A program made the translations under genes and the position numbers. From assembly GCF_002443255.2 (NCBI RefSeq), contig NW_019211456.1, forward strand, positions 43,950,074-44,014,073: a stretch of 64,000 nucleotides of DNA. The letters run 5' to 3'. The notes below the pieces were generated by a model. That model searched no databases. It was not told where the DNA came from and saw only the letters and a program-made list of their open reading frames with translations. Of this stretch, positions 10,801-23,829 are shown one piece after another (position 1 is the first letter of the stretch; every line of letters begins with the position of its first letter). This DNA comes from Varroa destructor. Taxonomy: Eukaryota > Arthropoda > Arachnida > Mesostigmata > Varroidae.

Positions 10801-13800
10801 GGAATGATAGAGAAAGGTGGGAGATACGGGTGTTCTAATAATAAGTCCAAATTGGTAAGGGCTCGCGTTGTTGGCATTGACAACAGCTGATCAGCAAAAA
10901 ATGATGTGAACTAGTTTAGGGTAAGGTAATCAAAACTGACATACGAAAATGTGGTCGGCGTCTCAAAATGTTTAATAGTCATACAGATAATAGAAGTAAT
11001 ATTGCATAAAATTGATAAAAGATAGTCGGATCGACGTTATTTAATATTGGTCGATGGATCGTACGATTAATTAGAGCAGAATATAATGAGATTCTAATAT
11101 AAGAGAAATATCAGATAATTGTTTGGCTGCTAAATAATGGCCAATTTTACTAGCGCAAATTAAGCCGTACCATAAATCGCGCGTAATTGCACCTGTGTGA
11201 ATTTAGTTGAACTTCCAGTTCGATTTGCGGACGATCTGCAAGATGGGTGTTTTTTTTTCGATACAGATGGAATACTCGGAAAAAATGCGCGTCTGTAACT
11301 AACTATGCTTCAAATTAATGGACAGAAACATAGGAAAACACAGGAAAAGCATAAACCCCTTTTACTTCATCGGGTCTGAACAAATTAATTGGTGACTTAC
11401 TTGAAAAGCTCGCAACTGCGCGATCGATTTAGTCTATGACTTACGATTAAACCCTTTGGTTGTCAATCACTACGATGAAATATCTAGTTATAGTAGCCTA
11501 AGAAAGCAGGCGAAGTGTTGATGAGCTTCGCAATGCATTGGAGCGTCGATTTGGTCAGTTCGAACGTTGCAAGCCCTAGAGATTGCTTGTGAATGTGGAC
11601 CAATATTAAAGTTGATTATGACGAAGCGTTTAATAATAAAAATATGCTGATATCACAGGTAGCCAATGAGTGGCGTAGGGGAATCTACCTCCAACAGAGA
11701 AGCATGTTAATTCCCGCTGACAATGGATCCTAACTGGGCCATATTTGATATATACATTTACTTTAATATGAGATGTATGTATGTAGATTTCGAACGAGCA
11801 TGATTAGATCATTGCAACGCAGCCTTTCGTGCAAGCGTATCGGACTTACACCTGTCAAAACTGCGTGCATTAGGGAATCTTTGGTAGTAGAATACAGCAG
11901 TACTGCACGACTTATGCCTGTACTCCAGCCAAATTCGTCACACTTATAATCATCTACAGCTTAATTCTAGCAGAGACCTAATAACAGGAATAAAGCATTG
12001 GTTATATTGTATAACCTTTGTCCTATTCGGGTTCTACATACATCGCTTGTACTGATCTCGATTAACGTGTGTTCATGTGTGTAGCTGGACTGGCGATTAC
12101 GTACCATTCTGACTCGATCTGCTCAGCTTGTTAGTCCCTCAGCAACGATACCAGGATTAAAGTTGATCAACTATTATATTTCAACCAGCAGAAAACCTTT
12201 CGAGATTTTGGGTTATTAATTAAAAAAAGGATCGACTGCAGATTAAAGTCGTTTTGAATATACCTAAACGACACGACGTGAGTGTGCGAGTGTACGTATG
12301 CCTATCGCCGATTCGACAAGCGTCAGACTGCTGTAAATGATCCGCGGCTTCGCGTCAGAACACAAGCGAAAGTTTAGGTCTTGTCTGATGTTCTGGTATG
12401 GCTGTGACCAAAATCAAGCTTTCTTCTAACGGCGAGCATTGAAACACGGTTATTACGCCGGTTATTTATTTCTGTGTAACATACACTTACTGCGTGCACG
12501 AGACAAGCAGTGTTTGGGAAGGCAGGATTCTTTTAATGCGCGTAATTAGAATGATCGAAGACAAAAAGGTCGGTCAATTACTACAAGCAAAGCAATGAGC
12601 ACGTTTAGCCCCCCCCCCCTAAAATTGCATGGCTGTTATTCTCTCAAGGCGTGTCAAGGTAAAACCTTGTGAATTTGAGCACGAAAATTGCGCTACGGAG
12701 AATATACCTATCAGTCTACCCATTTACTAAAACATACATGCATATATATAGATATATATATATATATATATATATAATAATCAAACAAAATTATACCATT
12801 ATCAATTAACCAGAACCATGTGAAAAATGCGGACGTGATCAGCCCAACTGAAAAAAGATCGCTAGAACTTAACAAGGCCTGCTTCGGGATCTTGGCGAAG
12901 CCAATAGTCGAGTGACACCAAACGAAGGCGTCAGTTACAAACATTAAAGAAGAATAACGAGCAGTCTACAGATGCCTCCTAGTACGGGGTATTTTTGTAT
13001 TCGGGAGCATACTGTCAATGCCATATTCTAGTGGGCTGAAAGCGTTTGTATTATATTATAGTTTTATTAAATGATTAACGTATTGTATCTTGCATCCATA
13101 TTTATAATTCTTAATGTTCGTTGAGGCTACTGACACAATTATGACATCGTAGTAAGACATTTACCCATTTATCTTCAATGGCTGCCCTTATTAGCGAAAA
13201 AGATGAGTCAATTGACCTACGTTGAAGTGGGAAAAACGGCACCCAGAGCAGCAATCATAAGAGTAACGGAAGCATCGGACGCAATACTCGTAAATATTTG
13301 TTTATAGAAATATTCCATGAAATTTCATGATTTATTGTACGACGACAACGACACGTTTACACACGACTGACATCCATGACTTCACTATAAGTACGCTCAC
13401 CATGTTGCATCAATGGATAACGATCAGTAAAATGGTGAATCTAACGGTTTCTCACGACATGTAGGCTTTGATATGGACGAGTTGTTTGATACGTTATGCG
13501 CCCTATACAGTGTGTAAAATACAGAACTCTTACACAGCTCGAACAAAACCGGAAAAGTGTCATTTTTCTGATTTGCAACAAAAACTTGAACAAAAATCAA
13601 GTAGAACACAAATCATGTCAGAAGCAAGTTGTCAGACCAATTAGAACAAGTGAATTTCGTCGAGTAAAATCATGATTAGTATACTAATAGCATAAAAAGC
13701 CGTCAGACGAATATTTTATTTACAATAGCAAGTAACGCGGGTATACAAAAAGGTATAGCGCAGCGTTCTGACATAGCGACACGCCTACTTTCGGCAAGCG

Positions 13801-15540
13801 GGACGGCAGCGCTTAAAATTTTATTAATCGCATTGGTATTGAGCATAAGAGATGCAAGTAATGTCAAAACAGCAAAATTTCCATAGTAGCAAAAGACCTA
13901 ATCTATAAATTTACATTACCATTATTACTACTATACTACCATCCTTAATATTATAAATGCTAAGGTTATAATTTAACATATAGTTATGAATATGCGCTTA
14001 TCACAATTATAATTATTAGTACTATTATGAATAATTAGTATCATGAATATTGTAAACCAATGGTGATTATATCTATCTATCGCATTTAGCCAAACCTATA
14101 TCAAGAATAACGATATACGATATAAGAATCCCTGACACTGATCATAATATTGATAACCCGATACGTTTACGCTGAGCAAAGCTAAAATAACGACGTATAA
14201 TAATAACGTTTAGAGGGAAGACATAATAGTTATATTGTACACCCAAAAAAAAAAAAGAAAAGGAACTGAGATGAAAATTCTATTTACCCTGTGCTATAAC
14301 ACACCGATCCGTACATACAACCTTATGTGAATGTATATTCCCCACCTACGGCCGTTAACGTAAGGCAGAGGCAAATTATACAACTAATAAAAATGATGCT
14401 TAAAAATTTACAGAACATAAAAAATGGTGGACGAAAATGAGATCGTTTCTGGAAAAGGCGCCGTGACAAGATCGATGGTGTTGCCAGTTGCCCTAGGGAC
14501 ACCTGTGGTTTATGCTTTCCTTTGAAAATGTGGTAATAAACTTATCAGATGGAAGGGAAAATATATCGATCTTGAATCTTCCATCTGAAAGTTTGCGAAG
14601 GGCGACCGAAGTTTGTACACTCTTCATACGGGCAGGCGAACTCTTTCTGCCAAACAGAAGAAATACGAAATGTGAAACAGGGCAAAAACTGATGCAGTTG
14701 AGAGAGCGAACGTCAAACAGAGAATGCGCCCTGTTGACAACCATGACAAGCCTTGCCGGCGCTTGATATTTCTGTGTATAAATAAAGATGGCTATTGTGT
14801 GCTCATAATAAAATATCATCTTGCAAAAAAAATGACAAAAATTAACTATATACGACCATGTGTGTTCATTTTTTAAATCAGGGAGGGTTAAACGTTAGAT
14901 ACTAATTATGTTAATATTTATTATTCACACCTGCTGTTAGGCAGACCGTGCATAGTGCTTGAAAATATAAACGTAAAACTTGAAATATAGTCGTAATCAT
15001 AGAAACATGATATCGAAACACGATATAGGCACGATCCGTAATATAAGTCGAATTCATTGTGGCATTGCGTGAAGTTGGCGCGATGACCTGAACACCAAGC
15101 CCCTTGACTAGGGATTGCTTTTCAAATTCCATCAAGTACAATACTACATAACCTATGTGAATAAAGAAAGTTAGCGTTATGTATAGTAAAATATATTTGA
15201 GTATGCATGTGTAGCCATGAAAACGACAGGAGCCTCAGTTAGGATTCAAATACGTACACTGCATAGAAGTCTTTTCGTAGATAACTGTCACATGATCAGT
15301 GATAAGCGGTTTTCCATTGTCACGTTCGAACAAATTGCTGTTTAATAATATCTATTACACTGTTCTTCTCATCTGGTACGTATATACACATTTTATTTGG
15401 TTGATGAAAATTCGAAAAGACACATAGTTTATGGCAACGCCAACATTGATTATCGCGATTTCAGCGGATCCTTGACCTCCATACGTTGCTTCATATAGCT
15501 CTCTGTTTCGAGTCTTATGTCCAGTATCGCCGTTTGGCAC
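10801..15540. other. Intergenic, no gene seen
   Basis: AT-rich sequence without a convincing exon. Contains an 11-base C run (12609-12619) and a TA repeat (about 12743-12776). A short possible decayed coding remnant at about 11520-11637 was not recognisable. Confidence 0.6.
12743..12776. repeat. TA microsatellite
   Basis: About 16 TA units with one GATA interruption. Confidence 0.85.
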
Positions 15541-15620
15541 ATCACCAAATGGTGGCTCCCGAAACTAAACGAGGTTAGCAACCAACTACGTTACCCATTC
15601 AGCTATCATCAAGGTGATAA
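15541..15620 (-). mobile_element. tRNA-like (SINE-like) segment
   Basis: Read on the minus strand it contains TAGCTGAATGGGTAACGTAG, which resembles a tRNA D-arm/A-box (consensus TRGCNNAGYNGG), followed by TAGTTTCGGGAGCCACC. There is no full cloverleaf, and no poly-A end is visible. An old tRNA-derived SINE is the simplest reading. Confidence 0.25.
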
Positions 15621-15899
15621 ACTTATGTCTACATTCGTAGAATCCACTTTTTTTTGCTCTCCCACGATATAAAGCATTTTTCAAAAACAAAATCCAGCGA
15701 TAAGTCCTATATGAACAGCGATATTTTTGCGAGGAGGTGACAAAGTTAGGGTAGCCTTGTGCCGTGCGCTGTACACGTGTAAGAGACTCAAAACATCATT
15801 GAGATTATTTAGTTGCAACTTCAAAAAAACGAAGTCTTCTATGCAGTGAGCTGGGATCTAATGTACTTTAAGGTAAAATAATTTAAAGCTGGTAGCGAC

Positions 15900-17950
15900 T
15901 GAAGGAAGATGGGTATTACTGATAGCAGATACCTCTGCTATTGTTTTTTTGCAGCTCTCCGTGACTTTCACCATTGAGCGAAAGAAGTGGTCTAATGTAG
16001 GGAGATTGTTTACGTAGGCGAGGGGCAATCCCGCAAGAGGCAGCGCGTCTTAAAAGGCGCTCTCCCCTCCTTTCCTAGAGTTCATTATCTCTGTCTTTGT
16101 CAAACTCAAGGTTAAGTCGAGCATTACGGACATTATGTGCAGTCTAGCTGACGCTTGATGGATTGAGAAAACCTGCTACCACAGTTAATTAGGTCATCAG
16201 CATAGGTTATTTTCATAAGGTTCCTGGGCCCTCGGGCCCTTGCTGATAGATCCCTCAAAAGTTTACGGAGCAATTGAAGGCTTAAGTTACACCCTTGCGC
16301 GAGTACGGCGGCTTGACGGAAGCGTGAAAGGTTATCAGTTTGTTTTTAAAGGATAACCATTATAATGGCTAAAGATTTTTGTGGGACCCTTTTTGTTGTC
16401 AAGAGTCTCAGAAAGACGCCGCTTGACGCCGAATCGAAGGTTCCCTTAAGCCTCGGCGAAGACGGCAAATAGTGGCAGCGCCGGCTGGTAGAGCTTTACA
16501 CGCTATTTTGATTGACCGGTCACGTGAAAAGTTGTAGTGCTCCTTCGGAATGACGCTAGCGATTTCTAGAAATCGACTTAATCGTTTCATTACTAGGGAG
16601 GTTAGCAGTTTGTAGTACATACTTTTCTAATAACTACAGCAAGACGTTGGCAACAGGTTAGAGCTTCTTTTAGCTTGAGAGATGATTAGAAGCACGGCGG
16701 CTGGTCACTGGGCGTTTAGGGCGCCTTTTCAAAGGCACTCGTTAAACAGCGCCATCTAGCAAGGGGGTAAATCCATTCTTCAGGTGCTCGTTCCTTATTT
16801 GATTTGGACTTTGTACTTTATCAGGATAAACCTCCAAGAGCTTGTACATAAATGACCCTGGACAATGTTCGTCATTGAAATGTCAGGCTGATCGGGCACG
16901 AAGTCGCGGTCCATCGGGAAAGCTATTTGTATGGCCATCGCTCAGCTCCTCAAACCAAGTTTATTTCTTGCTGTTTGAAATGACTCCATCGTTTCAAGGC
17001 GTAGTTCTTCCTTCCAGGCAGTCTTCAGGTGGGATACGGAAAATTTCATTCTGGAATATAACCCCGCAATGAGCTTGCATTCATTCTAGGTTCCCCTAAG
17101 AAGGCAAAAGAGTGCATTAAAACATGCGCGGTTATGATTTCTAGCACGATAAAATTGAATGAACCGTTATAGGACACCAATCAGTTGCCACGCGTAGTTT
17201 TCGAAGCTAATGGAATCCGCCTTAGGTAGCATTTCGTCAACAAGCTCATTCAGGATTTCTAGGTTCAAGCGTCGCAAGCGGGGCTTTTTCTCTTTGCGAA
17301 AATGAAGATGAGCAGCACCTTAATGCCAATGGCGACGAAGACGTTAGCACCGAATTAAGGCTCCGTTCTGAATTAATAAGTCTCACGGAGAAAGTTTAGC
17401 ATACGCTTGCCGTAAAGCGTCAGTGATCGAGATTTCGTTGTAACCTACATAGGTCTGTATATGGAAGGTTTACAATTCAGCAGCAAAAATCGGTTAAGGT
17501 ATGGCATAAGATTAGCCGTTGAGAACGATGGAAATTATGAGCTGTACAGCATGCAGTTCGTTTAGCAGTTCGTTGACAAAAATAGACATCGATTTGTTTT
17601 ACGGCAAACGCATTTAAGCTACTCCTACTACAGACTCATTATCAGATCCATGCAGGACAACTACAAGTGGCTGAAGATCATCCACCTAGTAATTGACTTC
17701 ACAACTGAAGTGTTCTGTAAACCTGCAAAACAGAATAGTTGTCCTACAGCTTGAATATGGTTGTGACTTACGTCTCAGTCAGCATAAACTGGTTTGTCTT
17801 CAAGTGTTCAAGGTGTGAAAAGCAACAGCGCTTCCGTGCTCTTAGAACTTCACTGAGCGAATTTTAGTGTATCGAGGATTTCTGGCTTTATTGGATGCGT
17901 GCTTCGAGATAATATGGACAATGGATATAACACAATAGTGCAAGCATTGG
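15900..17950 (-). mobile_element. Decayed non-LTR retrotransposon (LINE) reverse transcriptase
   Basis: Broken minus-strand frames keep recognisable reverse-transcriptase blocks in the right order. About 16408-16620 gives YKLLTSLVMKRLSRFLE, then IPKEHYNFSRDRSIKIACKAL, the region before the palm. Just downstream, in other frames, FDSA appears. The catalytic motif appears as KITYADDLI (about 16190-16220), and LTLSLTKTEIM (about 16080-16115) matches the block after the YADD box. Several stops and frameshifts make it inactive. The 5' limit is a guess, because no endonuclease motifs were recognised above 16.7 kb. The family (CR1, R1 or Jockey-like) cannot be fixed by eye. Confidence 0.6.
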
Positions 17951-19877
17951 CACGAACTTTACATGACAATTTGACAGAGCAAACATTGAATCAGAAAGCA
18001 TCATCGATTTTTTTATGCAATAACTCTAAAATGTATTTGTAAAATAATTGTCGTAGTTCTTACCGATTACTCATATGTATATATAGGTCTTTTTTGTTTT
18101 GAGAACCACCGAATGGGGCGTTGTTTGCTATTTTTGATAGCGCGTATATATTTTTATACCATATGAGAAGTCAAATGCTTGTCAACTAAAAAGATTGAGC
18201 TTAGACTCAAAAAATAAATGATAGCTTGACTGAGCAAAATTAGGGCCTATAGTGAGAGGAATGATTTAAACTCTCGGATAAGAGCCATTACTTTTTTTTT
18301 ATAGGGCTACAAGATGAGTGTAGTTATTCGTTGCATCATTTTTTCATTCATTGGGATGCCTTGTAATTAAGGTTTATTTCCAACTGACCGCGTTTTTTAC
18401 AATCCTGTATGCGACGACCATCCTCAGATCACACCATTATTCTCACAAGCTTACTTAACTCGGATTACAAAATTCTAATCGCTCCAGACTCACTTCACCG
18501 AATTCTTAAAAAAACTAATTATATCCCAATGCACACTAGTCCAAACGGCGGTAGTTTGGCTCATGAGGTACCCAAACATCAGAGTTTAAGATGTTTCTTT
18601 AAATAGAAGCGGTTACAAAACATTCTTAAGAATAATGGACGATGTCATTCTATCGTTAATATAGATTTCCCTACGCAAGCATCAGTTTGGCTTATCTTGG
18701 AATTTGTTCCTGATCATTCTAGTCGTTTCCGATTGTAAAGCTCAAGGTATCGCTTCTTGAGAGGACCACTCTACTTATTCACTGTGCGTTCGACAACTTC
18801 CAAATCTAACACATACAACATAAGTTAATGATCAATTCAAACTTTTTCACTTCATTAAATAAGAAAACATTATATCCCAAAAATAATCGCCTTCTTTATT
18901 TCCTTCCGAACACGATTCTGCAGTTCGGATTCGAGCAAATTCAGCGTCCACGGGTGTCATTTCGGCAATTACTTTAGGTGTATCCAAACTACATAAAACC
19001 TTCTGGCCGTGAACTCAATGAAAAAAAAATTCTGAAAGACAGAAGTTAGAGGAAATACATGAAACTAAAGTTTGGAATGATCAATATAGTTGAGATAAAA
19101 AAAAAACAAGAAACAAACAAAAGCAAAAAAACATAGCTCTTATTGCTTTAGCAAAACTACTTAAATTTAGATTTTCGATAGAAACAAGTACTATATGATA
19201 GATGTTTTGTTCGTGCATATTTGCAGATTTTGTTCTTCTTGGTATTGCTAAAAAGGTTGTAGGGACACAGGTTGGTATGCAGAAAAGAAAGGGAAACAGA
19301 TACTGAATGTATGTCTAATTCTCATATCAAATGGGTACATTCAAATACCAATGGACTCGCTAGATACATCCTAAGAATTATTACCGTGTGTGTTAACAAG
19401 CTAAATCAAGCAGTGCGTTCTTCAGTATCTTACTCCTAAGTTGGTAGGTAGTCATCCATGGGTGTTACGCATGTCAGTTCTCTTTTATTACGTATTCTAT
19501 TAAATAAGCTAGGCAGTCATCACACGAATAGGTAGTCAAAACGACAGAACTTTATAAATCAACGTGATATTTATTTAGGGTTGTTTACGTGAAAATATAA
19601 ATTTTAACTTTCAATACAAATTTCTAATACTGTCTTGTTTGCAGTACGTTTTTTATTCATCTTGAAGCTTAAGTAATGTAGGTTTACGATGTAATGGAAT
19701 ACCTTACTAATGAAATTTTCCTCATTGCCTATAACAAGAGGTAGCGTTGCATTCAAATTGACCTCTTGTTTTTTAGGTTCATATCATTTACCCGGTGTTC
19801 AATTATATCAGCCACTCAGATATTTCCCAAAACAGGCGTGACCGAAATTTTCATTAGCTAGAGTAATGTCTCTTCAG
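17951..19877. other. Intergenic, includes possible APIP 3' UTR
   Basis: AT-rich, with no convincing exon. A TTTATT at 19570-19575 reads AATAAA on the minus strand and could be the polyadenylation signal of the gene above it, about 300 bases past its stop. Confidence 0.4.
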
Positions 19878-22795
19878 CTATTCATTAGGAGGGATGGTCG
19901 GGTCGATACCAGCCAACTTCGACTGTACCGCGACTTCACATAGATAGTCAAGGCATTCCGCTTGTGTCTTTGCTCGCTGCCAGGTTTCTCCCCATATATA
20001 TGCTCCATGTCGGCGAACAAGTACAGCCGGCGTTTGAGGATGTTGGCGCATCGCCTCAGCCATCGATTGTTCAAGATCTTTCTCAAAGCAGGTGTTCTCG
20101 ATGATAGGAATCACCAAACGCTCATCGTAACGGTAAGCTGTCGACGTCCCATCCTTACGAAGTCCCTATCGAGAAAAATGAAACACTTGTGGATTTTAGA
20201 TTACATATGCTAACAGTCAAAAATGATTTTAGAAAATATTTTAGCTTCATACGTTTGTCCATTTTTTTGCTTAATTTTTTGCGTGTTACATTAAATGTTA
20301 CATCAAAAATAGCACATATATATTTGTTGAAAGTATGCTTTGATCTCTTCGATACTCCAAGCCCATTCGAAACAATGGCCAAGCTAACGGTACTTATTAA
20401 TTATTATTATTTATGAACTCATTGTGTTTACCTTTATCATTTCAAAATGAGTTACAACAAACTCCTTTCCTGGGTATAAAAGTGTGGCCATAACGGTATG
20501 TTTCGAGTGCGAATGGATTACTGCGCCTGCGTTACGCATACGATACGCATTCATGAAGAGGGGCCCACATTCAGACTGTTTTAGCCCCTTCGGTGCATAT
20601 AGAACGTCGCCTAAAAAGGGTAGCATTTTCAAACAAAGATGCATGTTACGTTATACTAATTTGACATTCTGCACGGCTCCTTGCTCAAAGTATGAATGCT
20701 CTAGAATACGTGCTCCAGTCTGGCTGGACTAAATTGAGTGTTACAGTATCCTCTAAAAAGCATGGACTAAGAAGCATTGATTAATATGCATAGCTAATTA
20801 TTACAAAATCGTTCGGACATCTTGAACTTGAAGCATCAACTAAATCAGGATTACACACACATGCACCCTAATGTTCTTTTTTACATACGATACATGAAAC
20901 GATAGAATATTACCTGAACGCATATTCGACACGAATATGTCTTCAGTTTGTACCCGTTCCTTTTGAACACCTGACGGCGCCATATAGACAATATCTCTAA
21001 AATAAACCCGTAACATAAAATTTAAGTTTCTATTTAATTGTTGCATTTAGTACATATAATGCCGTAAGCTAAACATCACTGCTTAGCTCATAATCACGTT
21101 CAATGATACTTCAGGCCAAAATCCGAATCAAGTAAATGCAACCTTCCACTGCCTTTCTACTGCAGCTTAAAATATTGTGTCCTACTTTGTTACTCTGCCC
21201 CGTGCAACATATCTGCTATAAGTTCCAACAGAACGTAATTCTGCTTAACGCTCGAATTTGTTTAGTTCTATTCAACTTGGTCATTTTCGTAATTTTTGAT
21301 GAGTTAAAACCATAAAAATGAAAACAAGCGGTAAATCAGAAAAAATATATGGGGTTATCTTTGGCCTATCATTATTATCTTTTTTCTGTATAAAAGGTAC
21401 ATGTAGTGCAGTCTGCAGATCGTAGCGAGCAGCTTTTACTATAGAATGGCCCGCTACGAGTTATTTGTTCCGTTTTAACGTCGTTAAGATGTTTCAGCAC
21501 ATATCGATGCGCAATCGTCAGGTCGATTCATTACTCAAATTTGTAACGAAATAGGTATTTTGTAAGGGGAATATTAACAGAGGAAGTATTGGAAGTTATA
21601 TAATATTATGCAGGTGCTGCGGTAGTTTACGTCGTAATCATTTTGCTGTGCTGTGCCGGAATACGCACCCCTGCCGAAGAGAAATACCGCCTCCTGTGCC
21701 TGTGACCCATCCAAGATGATAAAATTGTCTGCACAGCTCAGGAATCAATTCACGTGGGTCTTCGCTAAACTGAAATCGAGACAATTGGTGGACGCTAACT
21801 CCTTGATAATTGAAGTCTTATAGTTTTTGTTCTAATTAATCTAATACAGCGCAAATATCATTGCACTCGCTACGCGTTTATTCACAATTCTAAGCAGCTC
21901 TTCACAGCCTCTACCGCCAGTTGGTCATTCATGGAGGTATTGAAGCTTGTCACAAGCCAAAAATCAGTCGTTGTTTTGTCCGTCTAGGCGCTTATATATG
22001 CAATTTACGATTAAAGTCCCGACGATCACACTACTGCATGAGCTTAACGCGAGCTTTCCTAAATCCATATGTGGTGTAGCTTGGCGACTATTATATTGCC
22101 CATGTTCTCTGCGCTGGCGATTAACGACCCAATAATTCAACTTTTATATTTAGGATTCTTTCAATTCACTAATTAGAAATACCCACTAAGTGTTACTTTT
22201 TATGTCCTCAATAGCTTAACCGTGAAATATACTTATAAGGACAATTTTCAAACACAACTTCAGTGTTTCACTTCTATGATCTAATGCGCGTCTACAGTGA
22301 GATTATAACTTCTACAGAACCAGAAATACCATAACCAAAATAATACAAAACTCAAAACATTTATTAGAGAACATGGGAACTTAGTGAAATACATATCTTT
22401 CAACTATCCAGAAACTTGTTTCTCTAAGTTCCCTTGTCTAAAGCGAGGAGCCGTTAAAACTTTTAAGAAACTATCTATAATTTTTTCTAATTTTGACCTA
22501 ATAAATGTGTTGAGTTTTTGTGCTAATCTGGTCATGATATTTCTGATTCTGTAGAAGTTATAATTTCACAGTAATCGGTTATATTGTATATATATACTGG
22601 TTACAATTCAAATATAGCGTATTTTATTGCCTACTGCAGCTGATATGAATGTATTAACAATACTTGACTAACTGAGGTAATAATAAATGTTGCTGTAGAC
22701 CTTTTCTTATCATAACAAGCTATTAACAAGGTAACCAGAACCTGGGTTTCTAGTTGTTTTCCGATACAAACCTCTTTCGGCGGTGTATCTGCCAT
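19878..22795 (-). CDS. mtnB: Methylthioribulose-1-phosphate dehydratase (APIP)
   Basis: Zinc enzyme of the class II aldolase/adducin family; it dehydrates 5-methylthioribulose-1-phosphate in the cytosolic methionine salvage pathway. Exons (minus): 22795-22772, 21769-21669, 20996-20914, 20610-20432, 20165-19878. They join in phase to 224 residues (human APIP is 242). Recognised blocks: [11 protein letters not shown] (29-39), APSGVQKER (48-56), CGPLFMNAY (84-92), IHSHSKH (101-107), HFEMIK (124-129), VRRHGAY (179-185), GETW. Substrate Cys84, zinc ligands His102, His104 and His182, and catalytic Glu126 all sit 13 residues before the human Cys97, His115, His117, His195 and Glu139, so the active site is complete. 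The 8-residue first exon (MADTPPKE) is inferred from an ATG with a GT donor in the right phase. It is the least sure part; the divergent gene upstream is CDC73. Confidence 0.92.
22295..22571. mobile_element. MITE, Tc1/mariner-like, in APIP intron 1
   Basis: A 277-bp element with long terminal inverted repeats. The left end CAGTGAGATTATAACTTCTA and the right end read in reverse, CTGTGAAATTATAACTTCTA, match at 18 of 20 bases. The similarity goes on for about 75 bases on each side, including ACTCAAAACATTTATTAG versus ACTCAACACATTTATTAG. Both ends are flanked by TA (22293-22294 and 22572-22573), the target duplication of the Tc1/mariner group. No coding capacity. About 80% arm identity suggests an old insertion. 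Confidence 0.75.
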
Positions 22796-23829
22796 CTCGA
22801 TCACTATTTGTCTACACAAATCAATTGAAAACAGAAAAGTTTTTGCCAAGCCAATCGTTTGAACGGATTGTAACACTAAACTGGACCTAATTAGGTTTTA
22901 TCTTTCCGACCTTGAACCAAGTCGACTGCTCTTGAGATAACTCGAAACACGACGGCGAATCGGTGGGCGCTACCTAATAATATAGCGAGCCCTAAAAAAG
23001 ACTAAGCAAAATAAAATGAGAACGTTTAAAGACTATTAAAAAAAAAAAAAAAAGCTTACTTGGACCAAAAACTGTCTAAGTACGGTACGATTATTAGAAT
23101 CCTACCTTAAATCGCATGTGTGCGCGTGAATGCGCGATACACCCGAAATATATAGATGTCCTACAAATATCTAGTGCCGGTAAAAAGGCACCATTTGTTT
23201 GCTATTGCGGTACATTTCTATTTCTCAAACCATTGCAAATTTTGTTTGAACTATGACAATATTTTATTTTTTGATTAACATGACTGTATTTATTATTTCC
23301 TTAGGTCGTTACAAATTAGATCTGAAAAGAAAAAAGCAGAGCTATAACGCACTCTGTTTCAAAATAGTCCCTTTTTTTTGCCCTCTGGGGCGCTGGCTTT
23401 ATGGTAGAAACGTACCAGGCGCTGTGAGATACTTTTAAAATTCGGAGCTGTACTTTAGGCAGTGTTACATTGACTCATAGCATCGAAGTATCTGTCGTTG
23501 CTATGAAAGTATCGTTTTTTCTTAGCGTGAGTCTCTATTAATAGAGACACCTAGAAACGATAATGCCTAACAGGCTGGTTAGATAACGTAAACTACGGAA
23601 GACACATACTTTGCACCATCGTCCGACGCATTAGCACAGACTAGCTCTCGGATCCTCCAAAGCTTCTACGTTTTGCTTCTTCAAAGGTGTCTGCTAGCGA
23701 CTTTTTGTTTTGTTCTTTCGATGTTCTGGGTGTGTTGCCGAGAGTATGAGCGCATCGAGGGGAGCCATGACTGAAGGTGTTCTATGTTGAGTTGTTGATG
23801 AAGTGAAGTGATTAAAAACCGTCCCCATT
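22796..23829. promoter_or_regulatory. Divergent spacer between APIP and CDC73 copy 1
   Basis: About 1 kb between two head-to-head start codons, so it should hold both promoters and 5' leaders. It includes a 13-base A run (23041-23053 area) and an 18-bp perfect palindrome (23531-23548). No TATA box stands out. A short patch at 23786-23805 is shared with the leader of the second CDC73 copy. Confidence 0.5.
23531..23548. repeat. Perfect 18-bp palindrome
   Basis: GTCTCTATTAATAGAGAC, its own reverse complement, about 280 bases before the CDC73 copy 1 start codon. Could be a chance event or a dimer-binding site. Confidence 0.6.

Noticed and set aside
11517..11637. Possible coding remnant reading VDELRNALERRFGQFERCK, then LEIACECGPILKL in another frame
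   Set aside because: Looks protein-like (maybe a retroelement gag), but it is short, frame-shifted and matches no family I can name.
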